The notes below the pieces were generated by a model, which ran no database searches, was not told the DNA's origin, and worked only from the letters and a program-made list of their open reading frames with translations. From Gemmatimonadota bacterium (GTDB lineage Bacteria; JAAXHH01): a stretch of 49,306 bases of DNA. Below are positions 42,057-49,306 of the stretch, one piece after another. Position 1 is the stretch's first letter. The number at the start of each line of letters is the position of its first letter. The position numbers and the translations under genes are program-made. The stretch lies in the NCBI GenBank assembly GCA_026713285.1, contig JAPOOT010000231.1, forward strand, positions 1 through 49,306. The letters are read 5' to 3'.

Positions 42057-42827
42057 TCAGCGGCCCATCCAGCCGCCGTCTACAGTCAGGATCGTCCCGT
42101 TGACGTAGTTGGACGCGTCCGAGCACAGGTAGACCACGGCGCCCTTCAGGTCTTCCGGCGCGCCCCAGCGGCCCGCGGGGATCCGTTCGGAAATGGATCG
42201 GGACCGCTCCGGGTCGGTCTGCAGGGCCGACGTGAGGTCCGTTGCGATATACCCGGGCGCGATGGCGTTGACGTTGACACCCTTCGAAGCCCATTCGTTG
42301 GACAATGCCATGGCCAGCTGCCCGATCGCCCCCTTGGAGGCCGCGTAACTGGGCACGGTGATGCCGCCCTGGAAGGACAGCACGGAAGCGGTAAACACGA
42401 TCTTGCCTTTGCCGCGGGCGACCATGTCCCGACCGATTTCCCGGCTGAGAATGAACGGCGCATGCAGGTTCACGTTCATGACCGTGTCCCAGTACTCGTC
42501 GGAATGCTCCGCGGCCGGCGCCCTCAGCGTGAGGCCGGCGTTGTTGACGAGGATGTCGATCACCGGGAAATCGCGCTTGACCTTGCGAATGAAATCATAC
42601 AGCGCGTCCCGGTCGTTGAGGTCGGCGCCATACCCGGTAAACTTCCGGCCAAGGGCCGTGACCGCCCCTTCGATTTCGCTTCCGGACGGCTCCATCGACG
42701 CGCTAACGCCCACAATATCCGCGCCGGCTTCGGCCAGCCCCTCCGCAAGGCCCCTGCCGATCCCCCTGCGGCAGCCGGTTACGAGAGCGGTTCTGCCATC
42801 CAGTCTGAATGCATCCGATATGGACAT
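42057..42827 (-). CDS. SDR family oxidoreductase, KduD/gluconate dehydrogenase-like
   Basis: A 256-residue classical short-chain dehydrogenase. The cofactor loop is TALVTGCRRGIGRGLAEGLA, then DILVNNAGLTLR, the catalytic Ser in IVFTASVLSFQGG, the YAASK pair (Tyr/Lys) and the closing NAIAPGYIATDLTSAL followed by VDGGWMGR at the C-terminus. The overall pattern resembles 2-deoxy-D-gluconate 3-dehydrogenase or gluconate 5-dehydrogenase. ATG 42827 is preceded by TTCAAGGAAGCACCA. It lies 164 bases upstream of the PhyH gene and may be in the same run. Confidence 0.92.
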   Translation of the reverse strand: MSISDAFRLDGRTALVTGCRRGIGRGLAEGLAEAGADIVGVSASMEPSGSEIEGAVTALGRKFTGYGADLNDRDALYDFIRKVKRDFPVIDILVNNAGLTLRAPAAEHSDEYWDTVMNVNLHAPFILSREIGRDMVARGKGKIVFTASVLSFQGGITVPSYAASKGAIGQLAMALSNEWASKGVNVNAIAPGYIATDLTSALQTDPERSRSISERIPAGRWGAPEDLKGAVVYLCSDASNYVNGTILTVDGGWMGR

Positions 42828-43014
42828 TGGTGCTTCCTTGAACGAGGATCCGGTGCCTGACTACAGGTCCGATGGATCGTCTGGTTTCGACACACACGAA
42901 GCGTCAATTAACAAGTGGATATCAGCCTGAATAAATAGCCGTTCGCAGGAGTTTTTGTCAATTGAGATTTCATGCCCTGTGGACGGCGCCGGGGTGCGCT
43001 GGGGGCGGCAGAGG

Positions 43015-44541
43015 TCATTTGTGTGTCGGGGCGAGGGTCCAGGCCTGCAGTGACCGTAACCTGGCAGCGCCACCGCGCGCAAACAGGCTGATGCCGGTGC
43101 TGTCGGCCCGCGTCGGATAGATGCGCTGGGTAACGCATTGCCGGCGGTTGGCAAAGACTTCGAGAATCGAATGGTCGAGGAAGATGCGCAAGGTCAGCCG
43201 TTCACCCGGGACCAGCTCGAATGGGCCTTCCTGGGCGGTGACGTACTGCTCGCGCTCCGACAGATGCGGCTGCTGTCTGCGGTATCGCGTGTAACGCATT
43301 TCGCGGTCGAGCGACGACCGGCCGACTTCGACCCGAATCACGGCGGCCTCTGCGTCATAGGAGACCGCGGTTTCCTCCTCGCCTCCCGGGGAGCGCCGCA
43401 CTTTAAGCCCTACTTCCCGCGCGTTCATTGGATCGATCTCAACGGCCAGTTCCAGGCAGTCTCCGCCGATTCCGTCGACCGCCGTTTCGGAATCGGCGGC
43501 TACGTCCATGGGTCCATGCCGGCGGGCATCCATCCGCAATACTTCCAGCTCCGGGACGGGATCGATCCGCAGCTGGCCGCCAGAACCCAGCGACAGAAGC
43601 CGTGGAACAGTCATAACGCCCGACCATCCCGATGCACGCTCACGCTCGTTTCCGCGCAGTTCGCGGACCCAGTCGAAGAAGATGCGCCGGCCGCTTGCGT
43701 CGAGCAGGGTTCGCGGTCCGCCGAGATGACCCCCCTCCCAGCTCATGCGTCCGTGTGTCTCGGGATAAAACCGTTCGTCCCGGACCTGGCCGATGTAGTA
43801 CTGGCTTCCCTGCAGATGGCTGCAGAAGAGCAACATGTGACGGTCGCCGAGTGGGAAGAAATCCGGCACGGCGCAGTCTTCGCCCCCTTCGGTCCACTCC
43901 CGCCGCGACCGATAGAACAAATCCACGTACTCCCATGTGCGCAGGTCCGGCGACTTGAAAAGGTATGCCGCGTCCCCCTGGTCCTGCGGGTCGCTCTTGT
44001 TGACGGCGGCGTAATACTGGTCGTCTGCCAACCACCCGCAGGGGTCGTGGATAGTGTAACGCCCGAAGTCGGCACTCCCTGGTTCGGGCTGGGGAATGAC
44101 CGGATTGCCCGGGTCTTTCGTCCACTCGATCAGCAGGTCGTCGCTGCTGCGGGCAAGACAGAGGCCGTCGGGGTTGCCATAGTAGATCAGCACCGGAACC
44201 CCTTCCTTGCTGACCAGGGCGCCCCCGCTGTAGCAGCCCTTTCGATCCGGTCCGTCCGCATCCGGGGTCAACGCCACCGGATGGTGGACCCAGTGCACGA
44301 GGTCGGTACTGGAGGCATGACCCCACTGGATGAGATGCCAGTAGGCGCCGTGCGGGTAATACTGGTAGAAAATGTGGTACCTGCCCTTCCAGAACAGGGC
44401 TCCGTTGATATCGTTCATCCATGCCGCCGGCGGCGTGAAGTGGTAGGCGGGGCGGTGCGGATCGCGGGCGAATGCGGCGGCAAGGTCGCCGGCCTCCCGG
44501 ATGCGCGTTTCCATCCGTTTAATTGGACTGTCGGCTGTCAT
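43015..44541 (-). CDS. Glycoside hydrolase family 32 protein (invertase/levanase-like), variant motifs
   Basis: A 508-residue GH32 protein: a five-bladed propeller (about 30-345) and a C-terminal beta-sandwich. The nucleophile motif is AAWMNDINGALF (D44). The transition-state Asp that is normally in RDP is in YTIHDPCGW (D166), so Arg is replaced by His. The acid/base region, normally EC-P-D, reads GGEDCAVPDFF (candidate E221), with an extra residue. The sandwich ends LRIFLDHSILEVFANRRQCV followed by TQRIYPT, which is classical. No signal peptide is seen, so it acts on an imported sugar such as sucrose or a fructoside. It is separated by 187 bases from the SDR gene. Confidence 0.9.
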   Translation of the reverse strand: MTADSPIKRMETRIREAGDLAAAFARDPHRPAYHFTPPAAWMNDINGALFWKGRYHIFYQYYPHGAYWHLIQWGHASSTDLVHWVHHPVALTPDADGPDRKGCYSGGALVSKEGVPVLIYYGNPDGLCLARSSDDLLIEWTKDPGNPVIPQPEPGSADFGRYTIHDPCGWLADDQYYAAVNKSDPQDQGDAAYLFKSPDLRTWEYVDLFYRSRREWTEGGEDCAVPDFFPLGDRHMLLFCSHLQGSQYYIGQVRDERFYPETHGRMSWEGGHLGGPRTLLDASGRRIFFDWVRELRGNERERASGWSGVMTVPRLLSLGSGGQLRIDPVPELEVLRMDARRHGPMDVAADSETAVDGIGGDCLELAVEIDPMNAREVGLKVRRSPGGEEETAVSYDAEAAVIRVEVGRSSLDREMRYTRYRRQQPHLSEREQYVTAQEGPFELVPGERLTLRIFLDHSILEVFANRRQCVTQRIYPTRADSTGISLFARGGAARLRSLQAWTLAPTHK

Positions 44542-44969
44542 GGGTGCGCTCGCAGGTTGGCTGCCCGGAATTCAAGGCAGCGGACTGACACGTGAATGAA
44601 GTTACGATTTTAAAGGTGAGTCCGGACTGGCTAAACGGATTCCGGTCAGCGCCCATTCGCGGAATCAGCGAAGATGTGCTTGCCATATGGCAGACGATGG
44701 GACGTAATTTACACAATTCGGACCGGGAAATCCAAGGCGCAGTGTGTGATAATGAGCCTGGTTATGCCCTGGAGATAACCCCGGTAACCCCGGTAGCTAG
44801 TTTTCTGCATAGTCATTGTATTGTCAACGGCTTCATGTTATACTTCCAAAAACCTTGGCTCGCCCTGGCTCACCTCTCATCGTGCAGGAATAGCCGCGTA
44901 TCTTCTCCGGTAGCGACGCGTCGCCGCTTGGAAGAATCCTTTTGTGTTGGATCCCGAAGGTGTTGAGTT
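44542..44969. other. 428-base intergenic region
   Basis: No gene is convincing here. A frame from 44592 to 44966 is open for 124 codons, but its second half overlaps the promoter and leader of the following gene, its composition is poor, and I see no family. A 6-base inverted repeat GGTTAT...ATAACC (44760-44780) is followed by CCGGTAACCCCGGTA. The candidate promoter of the restriction gene is at 44816-44844. Confidence 0.5.
44816..44844 (+). promoter_or_regulatory. Candidate extended -10 promoter of the GmrSD-like gene
   Basis: TGTTATACT (44836-44844) is an extended -10 (TGn plus TATACT). TTGTAT at 44816-44821 is a weak -35 with a 17-base spacer. It lies about 125 bases upstream of the GTG start. 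Confidence 0.4.
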
Positions 44970-46667
44970 GTGAATTTCAATACTAGCAATGAAACGTTTC
45001 GGCAGCTCATGGGCAACGGGTTGAGTTATCACGTGCCCAGGTTCCAGCGGGATTACTCCTGGGATGTCGATGAGTGGGATGATCTGTGGCAGGACATCGT
45101 CGGTTTGTTCGGAGACGGCGCTGAATCCGCACACTACATGGGCTACCTTGTACTTCAATCTGCTGACAACAAGGTATTCGATATTATCGACGGCCAGCAA
45201 CGAATGACGACGCTCAGCCTGTTCATGCTCGCGGCGGTTTCCCATCTTACAGACCTCGCCGCCCCTGATGCTCCCAACGATCCCCAGTTCCTCCGTGCCG
45301 AACAATTGCGTAGCAGCTATATCGGGTATCTGGATCCTGTGAGCCTTGTTCCGCAGTCCAAGCTCACGCTTAACAGACACAACGATAGTTACTATCAGAA
45401 CTATCTCGTACCGTTGGATCGCCTGCCGCAAAGAGGGTTGAACGCATCTGAACACCTGCTGCGCAAGGCATTTGTCTGGTTCAAGGATCATATAAAGGAC
45501 TACAGTGGCAGCAATGGCGAGGCTGTGGCAAGATTTGTCGATCATACCGTAGACAAACTGCTCTTTACCGTAATTACGGTCACAGACGAATTGAACGCGT
45601 TCAAGGTCTTTGAGACGTTGAACGCACGAGGCGTTCGATTGTCAGCAACTGATCTGCTCAAGAACTTTCTGTTCTCCGTTGTATCGCGGGAAGCGGTCCA
45701 TGACTCGGAGATCAAGGCGCTTGAAGACCGGTGGGAGTCTATCGTCGAACTCCTTGGCAGCGAAAGCTTCCCCGAGTTTTTAAGGGTATTCTGGAATAGT
45801 CGCAACAGATTGGTTCGCAAGACGGAACTGTTCAAGACAATCCGTAGTGAAATCCAAAACAGGGAAGACGCATTCAGCCTGATACGTGACCTGGACAGGC
45901 ACGCGAGGATATACGCGGCGATACGAAACCCGGACGATACAGCCTGGATGCCGGAAGAACTCGAATGCCTCGAAAAGTTGCAGATGTTCAATGTCCGCCA
46001 GCCGTATGCCGTATTGCTTGCGGTTTTCGACAGATTCGCAGAGAGAGACCGAGGGGGGTTCCGCCGGTTCCTGAACGCGATCGTTGTAGTGTCCTTCAGG
46101 TACAACGTGATCTGTGGGCGTCAGGCCAATGAACAGGAGTTGGTATATAACGGAATCGCTCGAGACGTATCCGCAGGTAGAATCGACGATGTGAACAGTG
46201 CGATTTCCGCACTCAAACCGGTCTATCCGGAGGACAACGAGTTCAAAGCGGCTTTTGCGGAGAAGGTGCTTCGAACGACAAACACTCGAAACAAGAAGGT
46301 AGCACGTTACATATTGTTTCAACTTGATAGGCAACATTCAGAAACTGCCTTCGAGTCCGAGAGCGCGAAGTACGGCATTGAACATGTACTACCCGAAAAC
46401 CCTGGTGACGAATGGGACCAGTTCGATGAACCACAAAGGGAGTCCTCGACTTATCGTCTTGGTAACCTCACGCCATTGGATACTTCCGATAATCGGGACA
46501 TCGGGAACGCCGGCTTCGACGCGAAACGACCAGTGTACGAGGCGAGCGTTTTCTCGATCACGACGAAAATAGCGCAGGAATTTGATACGTGGACCGTAGA
46601 GAAGATACGTTTGCGGCAGCATTGGATGGCCAGGCAGGCGACGGGCATCTGGCGATTGAGTTTGTGA
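44970..46667 (+). CDS. GmrSD-like type IV restriction protein (DUF262 plus DUF1524 domains)
   Basis: A 565-residue single-chain GmrSD-type protein. The N-terminal DUF262 domain (about 8-230) has the ParB-like motifs YHVPRFQRDYSWDVDEWDDL and FDIIDGQQRMTTLSLFML, followed by LNAFKVFETLNARGVRLSAT and DLLKNFLF. The C-terminal DUF1524 His-Me/HNH nuclease domain has YGIEHVLPENP (H472) and YRLGNLTPLDTSDNRDIGN (N499). In characterised GmrSD this pair binds nucleotide and cleaves glucosyl-hydroxymethylcytosine DNA of phages; other members have less clear roles. GTG 44970 has AAGGTG upstream. By eye the GC content is somewhat lower than that of neighbouring genes, and no other defence gene adjoins it, so it may be a single-gene horizontal insertion between metabolic genes. 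Confidence 0.92.
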   Translation: MNFNTSNETFRQLMGNGLSYHVPRFQRDYSWDVDEWDDLWQDIVGLFGDGAESAHYMGYLVLQSADNKVFDIIDGQQRMTTLSLFMLAAVSHLTDLAAPDAPNDPQFLRAEQLRSSYIGYLDPVSLVPQSKLTLNRHNDSYYQNYLVPLDRLPQRGLNASEHLLRKAFVWFKDHIKDYSGSNGEAVARFVDHTVDKLLFTVITVTDELNAFKVFETLNARGVRLSATDLLKNFLFSVVSREAVHDSEIKALEDRWESIVELLGSESFPEFLRVFWNSRNRLVRKTELFKTIRSEIQNREDAFSLIRDLDRHARIYAAIRNPDDTAWMPEELECLEKLQMFNVRQPYAVLLAVFDRFAERDRGGFRRFLNAIVVVSFRYNVICGRQANEQELVYNGIARDVSAGRIDDVNSAISALKPVYPEDNEFKAAFAEKVLRTTNTRNKKVARYILFQLDRQHSETAFESESAKYGIEHVLPENPGDEWDQFDEPQRESSTYRLGNLTPLDTSDNRDIGNAGFDAKRPVYEASVFSITTKIAQEFDTWTVEKIRLRQHWMARQATGIWRLSL

Positions 46668-46789
46668 CCTGAGATGGAATCTTTAGAGTGCTGAACGTTG
46701 AACGATCGTACAGGTTGTACACAAACGGCAGCTGTTCCGGGGCCGGCTGACTCTACACGCTCCGCGCACCCCCATCATTAGAAGTTCGA

Positions 46790-47479
46790 ATGGTCATTGA
46801 CGACCCGCGATACGTCATTCGTTCGCTCAATTCGAACCAGACCTACTGGGAACAGGGCGTGTATCCGGAATGGACCGCCCTGAACTGCTACCGGCATTTT
46901 CCGGACGGCGGGGTCGGGACTGGTGTCGAGCCCCACTACCACGACAACGACGAGATCTGGCTGTTCACAACGGGGCACGGTGAGGTCCGGCTGGACGGCG
47001 TCAGACACGAGATCACGCCTAACACCCTGGTCTACACGCCCATGGGTTGCGTGCACCAGTTCCAGATGTTCACGCCCTACGAGAACAACGCCATCGTGAC
47101 GCGGCTGGAACGGGCGGGCAGGCCGCTTCACCTGACCGTAGAAGAATACGGCCCGCCCGAGCCCACCGTGCCCGGATTCGTCGTTCCCGGCGAGTTGAAT
47201 ACCGGCCCCATTTCCGATCCAGGTCCGAGATGCCCCATCTCCGAATGGCGGTTGCAGGGATACGATGAGTTGAATAACCTTGGAGATACCGCAATGGACC
47301 GGCACGAGCACTGGATGGTACTGAACGGGGTCGTGCGAATGGCACTGGATGGACGGGACTTTTCGCTCGAACAGGGGGATATCGCGCTGCTCAGAGCGGG
47401 CGTCGCCCGCCGTATATCCGCGGCAGACCGAGGCGCCAGGGCGGTGGTCGTTCGGGAGCATCCGGGTAACGCGGACTAG
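46790..47479 (+). CDS. Bicupin domain protein
   Basis: A 229-residue two-cupin protein. The first cupin (about 40-115) has the metal-type motif EPHYHDNDEIWLFTTGHGEV and the second-motif region TPMGCVHQFQMF. The second cupin (about 160-225) starts AMDRHEHWMVLNGVVRMALD and has EQGDIALLRAGVARRI, with fewer metal ligands. Cupins can be epimerases, isomerases, dioxygenases or regulatory sugar-binders; here the role is unknown. No good Shine-Dalgarno precedes the ATG at 46790. Its TAG stop shares the palindrome CTAG with the stop of the convergent gene. Confidence 0.85.
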   Translation: MVIDDPRYVIRSLNSNQTYWEQGVYPEWTALNCYRHFPDGGVGTGVEPHYHDNDEIWLFTTGHGEVRLDGVRHEITPNTLVYTPMGCVHQFQMFTPYENNAIVTRLERAGRPLHLTVEEYGPPEPTVPGFVVPGELNTGPISDPGPRCPISEWRLQGYDELNNLGDTAMDRHEHWMVLNGVVRMALDGRDFSLEQGDIALLRAGVARRISAADRGARAVVVREHPGNAD

Positions 47480-48459
47480 CCGTCGCCAACCGCCTGGTGG
47501 ATCTCGTCGAGCCAGACGACCATTTCGGCCGTGATGTCGTTGTGCGGTCCGGTCAGCCCCATCTCCGGCCAGGCCCATGCCCCGTCTGCCAGTTGGGCCC
47601 GGACCAGGTTGTCCCCCACCCTGACCGCCATGTCACGGTACTTTGCTTCCCCCGTGAGCGTGTAGAGCATCGCGCCGGCCCATCCGACCTTGCCTGCGCG
47701 CAGCAATTTGAAATGATAGTCCCCCACGTATTCGCAGAACCGAATATACTCCCTTGCGAGATCCAGCCATTCCTCCTCGCCCGTGGCCATGTAGAGGCGG
47801 CACAGGAAGCCCGCCGCGATGCCGGGGTGGTAGAAGGACTGGTCGCGCGACTCGTCCCGCGTCAGCACGTATCTGAAATCGTCGCCGTCCAGCACCTCGG
47901 TGATCAGGCCGCGCTCGCGGCTGTAGACCGTCCACAGTTCACGGGGGTAATCGGGCTGATCCTCCATCAGGCGACGCATCCAGCGGCCGATGCCCCTGGC
48001 CACGTCCAGCTTTCCGGTGTAAACGGCGCACCAGCCTATGCCGCTCACGACCCAGAGGTCCTGTTCGGTCGTATCGTCGCGCGCCGTCGGGTGGGAGTAG
48101 AAGCCGCCGCTGGCCGGGTCGCGGAATCCGAGGAGGAAGTCCATGCCGCGATGGGCCAGGTCGAAGGCGCCCAGGCGGTGGGCCGCCTTGATCACCCAGG
48201 CGTTGTGGTAGGTGTAATAGTAACTGTTGCGTTCCGCGGCGGGTCTCGGACCGAAATCACCGTCGGGTAGGAATCCGTGCTGCCTTATCCAGTTGAGCAG
48301 GCGGCTTGCCGCGCCGGTCATGCCGCAGACCATGAAAGCGGCCGGCACCTTGTAGTATTCGGTGACGCCGAGAATGAGGTTGCCGAACCCACCGTCCTCT
48401 CGAACCCGGCCGAGCAGGTATCTGCCGCCGCGGTCTCTCGCATCGCTGAACCGGCTCAC
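47476..48459 (-). CDS. Predicted (alpha/alpha)-toroid protein, possible sugar epimerase or hydrolase
   Basis: A 327-residue protein of helical pairs separated by short loops: EDGGFGNLILGVTEYYKVPA, YHNAWVIKAAHRLGAFDLAH, SGIGWCAVYTGKLDVARGIG, SFYHPGIAAGFLCRLYMATG and GKVGWAGAMLYTLTGEAKYR. The GxxWA/AMLY repeat style is that of alpha/alpha-toroid enzymes (GH88/GH105, epimerases, terpenoid-type folds). I do not recognise the exact family or catalytic residues. GTG 48459 is used because AAAGCGAGGTACCC precedes it, rather than the GTG at 48477. No signal peptide is seen. It is convergent with the bicupin gene, with the stops overlapping. Confidence 0.7.
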   Translation of the reverse strand: MSRFSDARDRGGRYLLGRVREDGGFGNLILGVTEYYKVPAAFMVCGMTGAASRLLNWIRQHGFLPDGDFGPRPAAERNSYYYTYHNAWVIKAAHRLGAFDLAHRGMDFLLGFRDPASGGFYSHPTARDDTTEQDLWVVSGIGWCAVYTGKLDVARGIGRWMRRLMEDQPDYPRELWTVYSRERGLITEVLDGDDFRYVLTRDESRDQSFYHPGIAAGFLCRLYMATGEEEWLDLAREYIRFCEYVGDYHFKLLRAGKVGWAGAMLYTLTGEAKYRDMAVRVGDNLVRAQLADGAWAWPEMGLTGPHNDITAEMVVWLDEIHQAVGDG

Positions 48460-48538
48460 GGGTACCTCGCTTTGCACGCTATTTTGGCATGGTCAATCTA
48501 ACGAAACAAGTAGGGTATAACATCGGAAGGTAAACACG

Positions 48539-48808
48539 ATGGTAGTGTATGTTGAATGTTTTGGTGATTACATTGATAGTTAAACGCTGATTGGTAGTTC
48601 ATCGCCAGATAAGAATCGTAAACTAATTCTTTCATTTGAAGTAGAACTTGGTGGATTTGTTCTTGGCCTTATCGACTTAAACATCGACAAACTTTCCACT
48701 TCTGAAACTCCATTTATAGGAGATCGAAATGTTCCAGAAAAGCTGGAAGGTGTCATAAAGGCAAAGCCCCGCTGCTGGGAGCGGGGCTTTGCCTTTAGTT
48801 ATTGTTAG
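48539..48808 (+). pseudogene. Possible AT-rich coding remnant with an in-frame TAA
   Basis: From ATG 48539 the frame reads MVVYVECFGDYIDS, then TAA (48581), then about 74 sense codons (for example LILSFEVELGGFVLGLIDLN) to a TAG at 48808. The amino acid mix is protein-like and the codons AT-rich, unlike the GC-rich genes to the left. The last codons run into the terminator hairpin, so the original 3' end is lost or this is not a gene. No family is recognised. Confidence 0.3.
48757..48796 (-). terminator. Strong hairpin terminator after the small proline-rich gene
   Basis: A perfect 17-base-pair stem (AAAGGCAAAGCCCCGCT paired with its complement) closes a six-base loop. It begins at the stop codon of the small gene on the minus strand and ends in a short T run there. 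The stem is symmetric enough to stop transcription in both directions. Confidence 0.85.
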
Positions 48809-48959
48809 GTTTGGGAGGTGGTTTTAGAGCACTACCCACATTGGGGGGTTTAGGGTTTTTGGGGGCGTTCGGGTTAGGTTTCGGTCTGTATCCCCGAGTT
48901 TCTATGTTTCTGCGGTTTGGACCATACCCTTTGGGTGGTGGTTGGGATGTCTTAGACAT
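48795..48959 (-). CDS. Tiny proline/lysine/asparagine-rich protein overlapping the DUF6338 gene
   Basis: A 54-residue product starting MSKTSQPPPKGYGPNRRN, then RGYRPKPNPNAPKNPKPP, and ending in PPPKPNNN. It has two GY-x-P-x turns and about one third proline; it is strongly basic, with no hydrophobic core, so it is probably extended. The ATG at 48959 overlaps the end of the DUF6338 gene by eight bases and has a perfect GAGGAGG seven bases ahead, inside that gene's last codons, so expression is coupled. I recall small GYxP-type proline-rich genes beside DUF6338 genes in enterobacterial mobile regions, but cannot check it here. A strong terminator follows the stop. Function unknown. Confidence 0.75.
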   Translation of the reverse strand: MSKTSQPPPKGYGPNRRNIETRGYRPKPNPNAPKNPKPPNVGSALKPPPKPNNN

Positions 48960-49306
48960 TTGAATCCTCCTCATTTCCTATCGGGATGAATTCTATGGAA
49001 GAAATCTCTCCACTCGAAATGTAAACACCTCGGTCTTGTTGGTTCCACTGATTTTGATCGTCTATCTCATATATTTCAGCTATGTAGATATCTTGATTTT
49101 CTATATCTGAAGAAATGAAACAATCAGAATTGAGTTTCCCACCAAACTGGTTTCCATTCTTCAATTTAACCAATACAAACTGTTCATCGGTATCTGAAAA
49201 ACAATCTTCCCAAGCTGTTGGAGTAGGATGTATCGGGTTTAGTTTTAGTTTTCTCATAATCCTGTAGACGAATTCTTTTCTTGATACCAAACCAGAAAAC
49301 AATCCA
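48952..49306 (-). CDS. DUF6338 family protein, C-terminal part (5' end beyond window)
   Basis: About 118 codons are visible; the frame is open to the right edge, so the start lies outside. The sequence has the DUF6338 C-terminal pattern: PTPTAWEDCFSDTDEQFVLV, then KLKNGNQFGGKLNSDCFISS, DIYIAEIYEIDDQ and GVYISSGEISSIEFI. Family members have N-terminal membrane helices, which would be in the missing part, and a cytoplasmic small beta-barrel. They are common in mobile and defence-linked regions, function unknown. The codon use is clearly AT-rich compared with the rest of the window, so this end is probably acquired DNA. It is translationally coupled to the tiny proline-rich gene. Confidence 0.8.
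   Translation of the reverse strand, partial: GLFSGLVSRKEFVYRIMRKLKLNPIHPTPTAWEDCFSDTDEQFVLVKLKNGNQFGGKLNSDCFISSDIENQDIYIAEIYEIDDQNQWNQQDRGVYISSGEISSIEFIPIGNEEDSNV

Noticed and set aside
44592..44966. 124-codon frame upstream of the GmrSD-like gene
   Set aside because: No family, poor composition, and its end overlaps the leader and promoter of the next gene.

Overview
The window is one contiguous, GC-rich (by eye about 60%), densely coded bacterial segment with about 43 protein genes and no rRNA or tRNA that I can see. The gene content (mandelate-racemase-type enolases, phytanoyl-CoA/TauD dioxygenases, a sulfatase, Gfo/Idh oxidoreductases, amidohydrolases, SelA-like PLP enzymes, MalY-type lyases, collagen-like lipoproteins) resembles uncultured, often marine or sponge-associated bacteria such as Latescibacterota, Poribacteria or Gemmatimonadota. 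No marker gene in the window settles the phylum. Many genes end in TGA, so UGA is an ordinary stop here.

Layout. 1-5.9 kb: the 3' part of a repeat-rich protein with a DUF2325-like tail, a MalY/PatB PLP lyase, and a long NHL-repeat protein. 6-10.4 kb: an enolase-superfamily dehydratase, small membrane proteins (DUF805, TM2, DoxX), a Gfo/Idh oxidoreductase and a phosphoesterase. 10.5-16.4 kb, minus strand: a second enolase-superfamily enzyme translationally coupled to a fatty-acid desaturase, an alpha/beta esterase, a sulfatase and a phytanoyl-CoA dioxygenase. 16.5-19.2 kb: an aldo/keto reductase homologue lacking two of four catalytic residues, a remnant of a third enolase-superfamily gene, a thiamine-binding-type protein and a SelA-like PLP enzyme. 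19.4-21.9 kb: two tandem lipoproteins that fuse a collagen-like Gly-X-Y stalk to a trypsin-like protease. 22-27.9 kb: two hydrolases, an orphan cytochrome-oxidase subunit III, an aminotransferase and a protein that looks like three fused RidA-type domains. 28-37.4 kb: a complete peptide-type ABC importer with two solute-binding proteins, two permeases with YejB/YejE-like insertions and two ATPases, interrupted by a zinc-type dehydrogenase. 37.4-44.5 kb: adenosine deaminase, an MBL hydrolase, then a minus-strand dioxygenase cluster, an SDR and a GH32 enzyme. 45-49.3 kb: a GmrSD-like (DUF262/DUF1524) restriction protein, a bicupin, an alpha/alpha-toroid protein and, at the right edge, an AT-rich patch with a DUF6338 gene, an overlapping tiny proline-rich gene and a strong hairpin terminator.

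The most striking item is at 40460-41023 on the minus strand. An AhpD-like peroxidase-related gene looks broken by one in-frame TGA, but the TGA sits exactly where the second cysteine of the family's CxxC redox motif belongs. Reading continues in frame to a full-length protein, and a short G-loop hairpin lies at bacterial SECIS distance. It reads as a CxxU selenoprotein, placed between two Fe(II)/2-oxoglutarate dioxygenase genes in one apparent operon. The tandem collagen-protease lipoproteins and the DUF6338/small-protein pair are the next most interesting. Several intergenic gaps carry short, locus-specific tandem repeats of 16-47 bp, one of which covers the start codon of an ABC ATPase gene.
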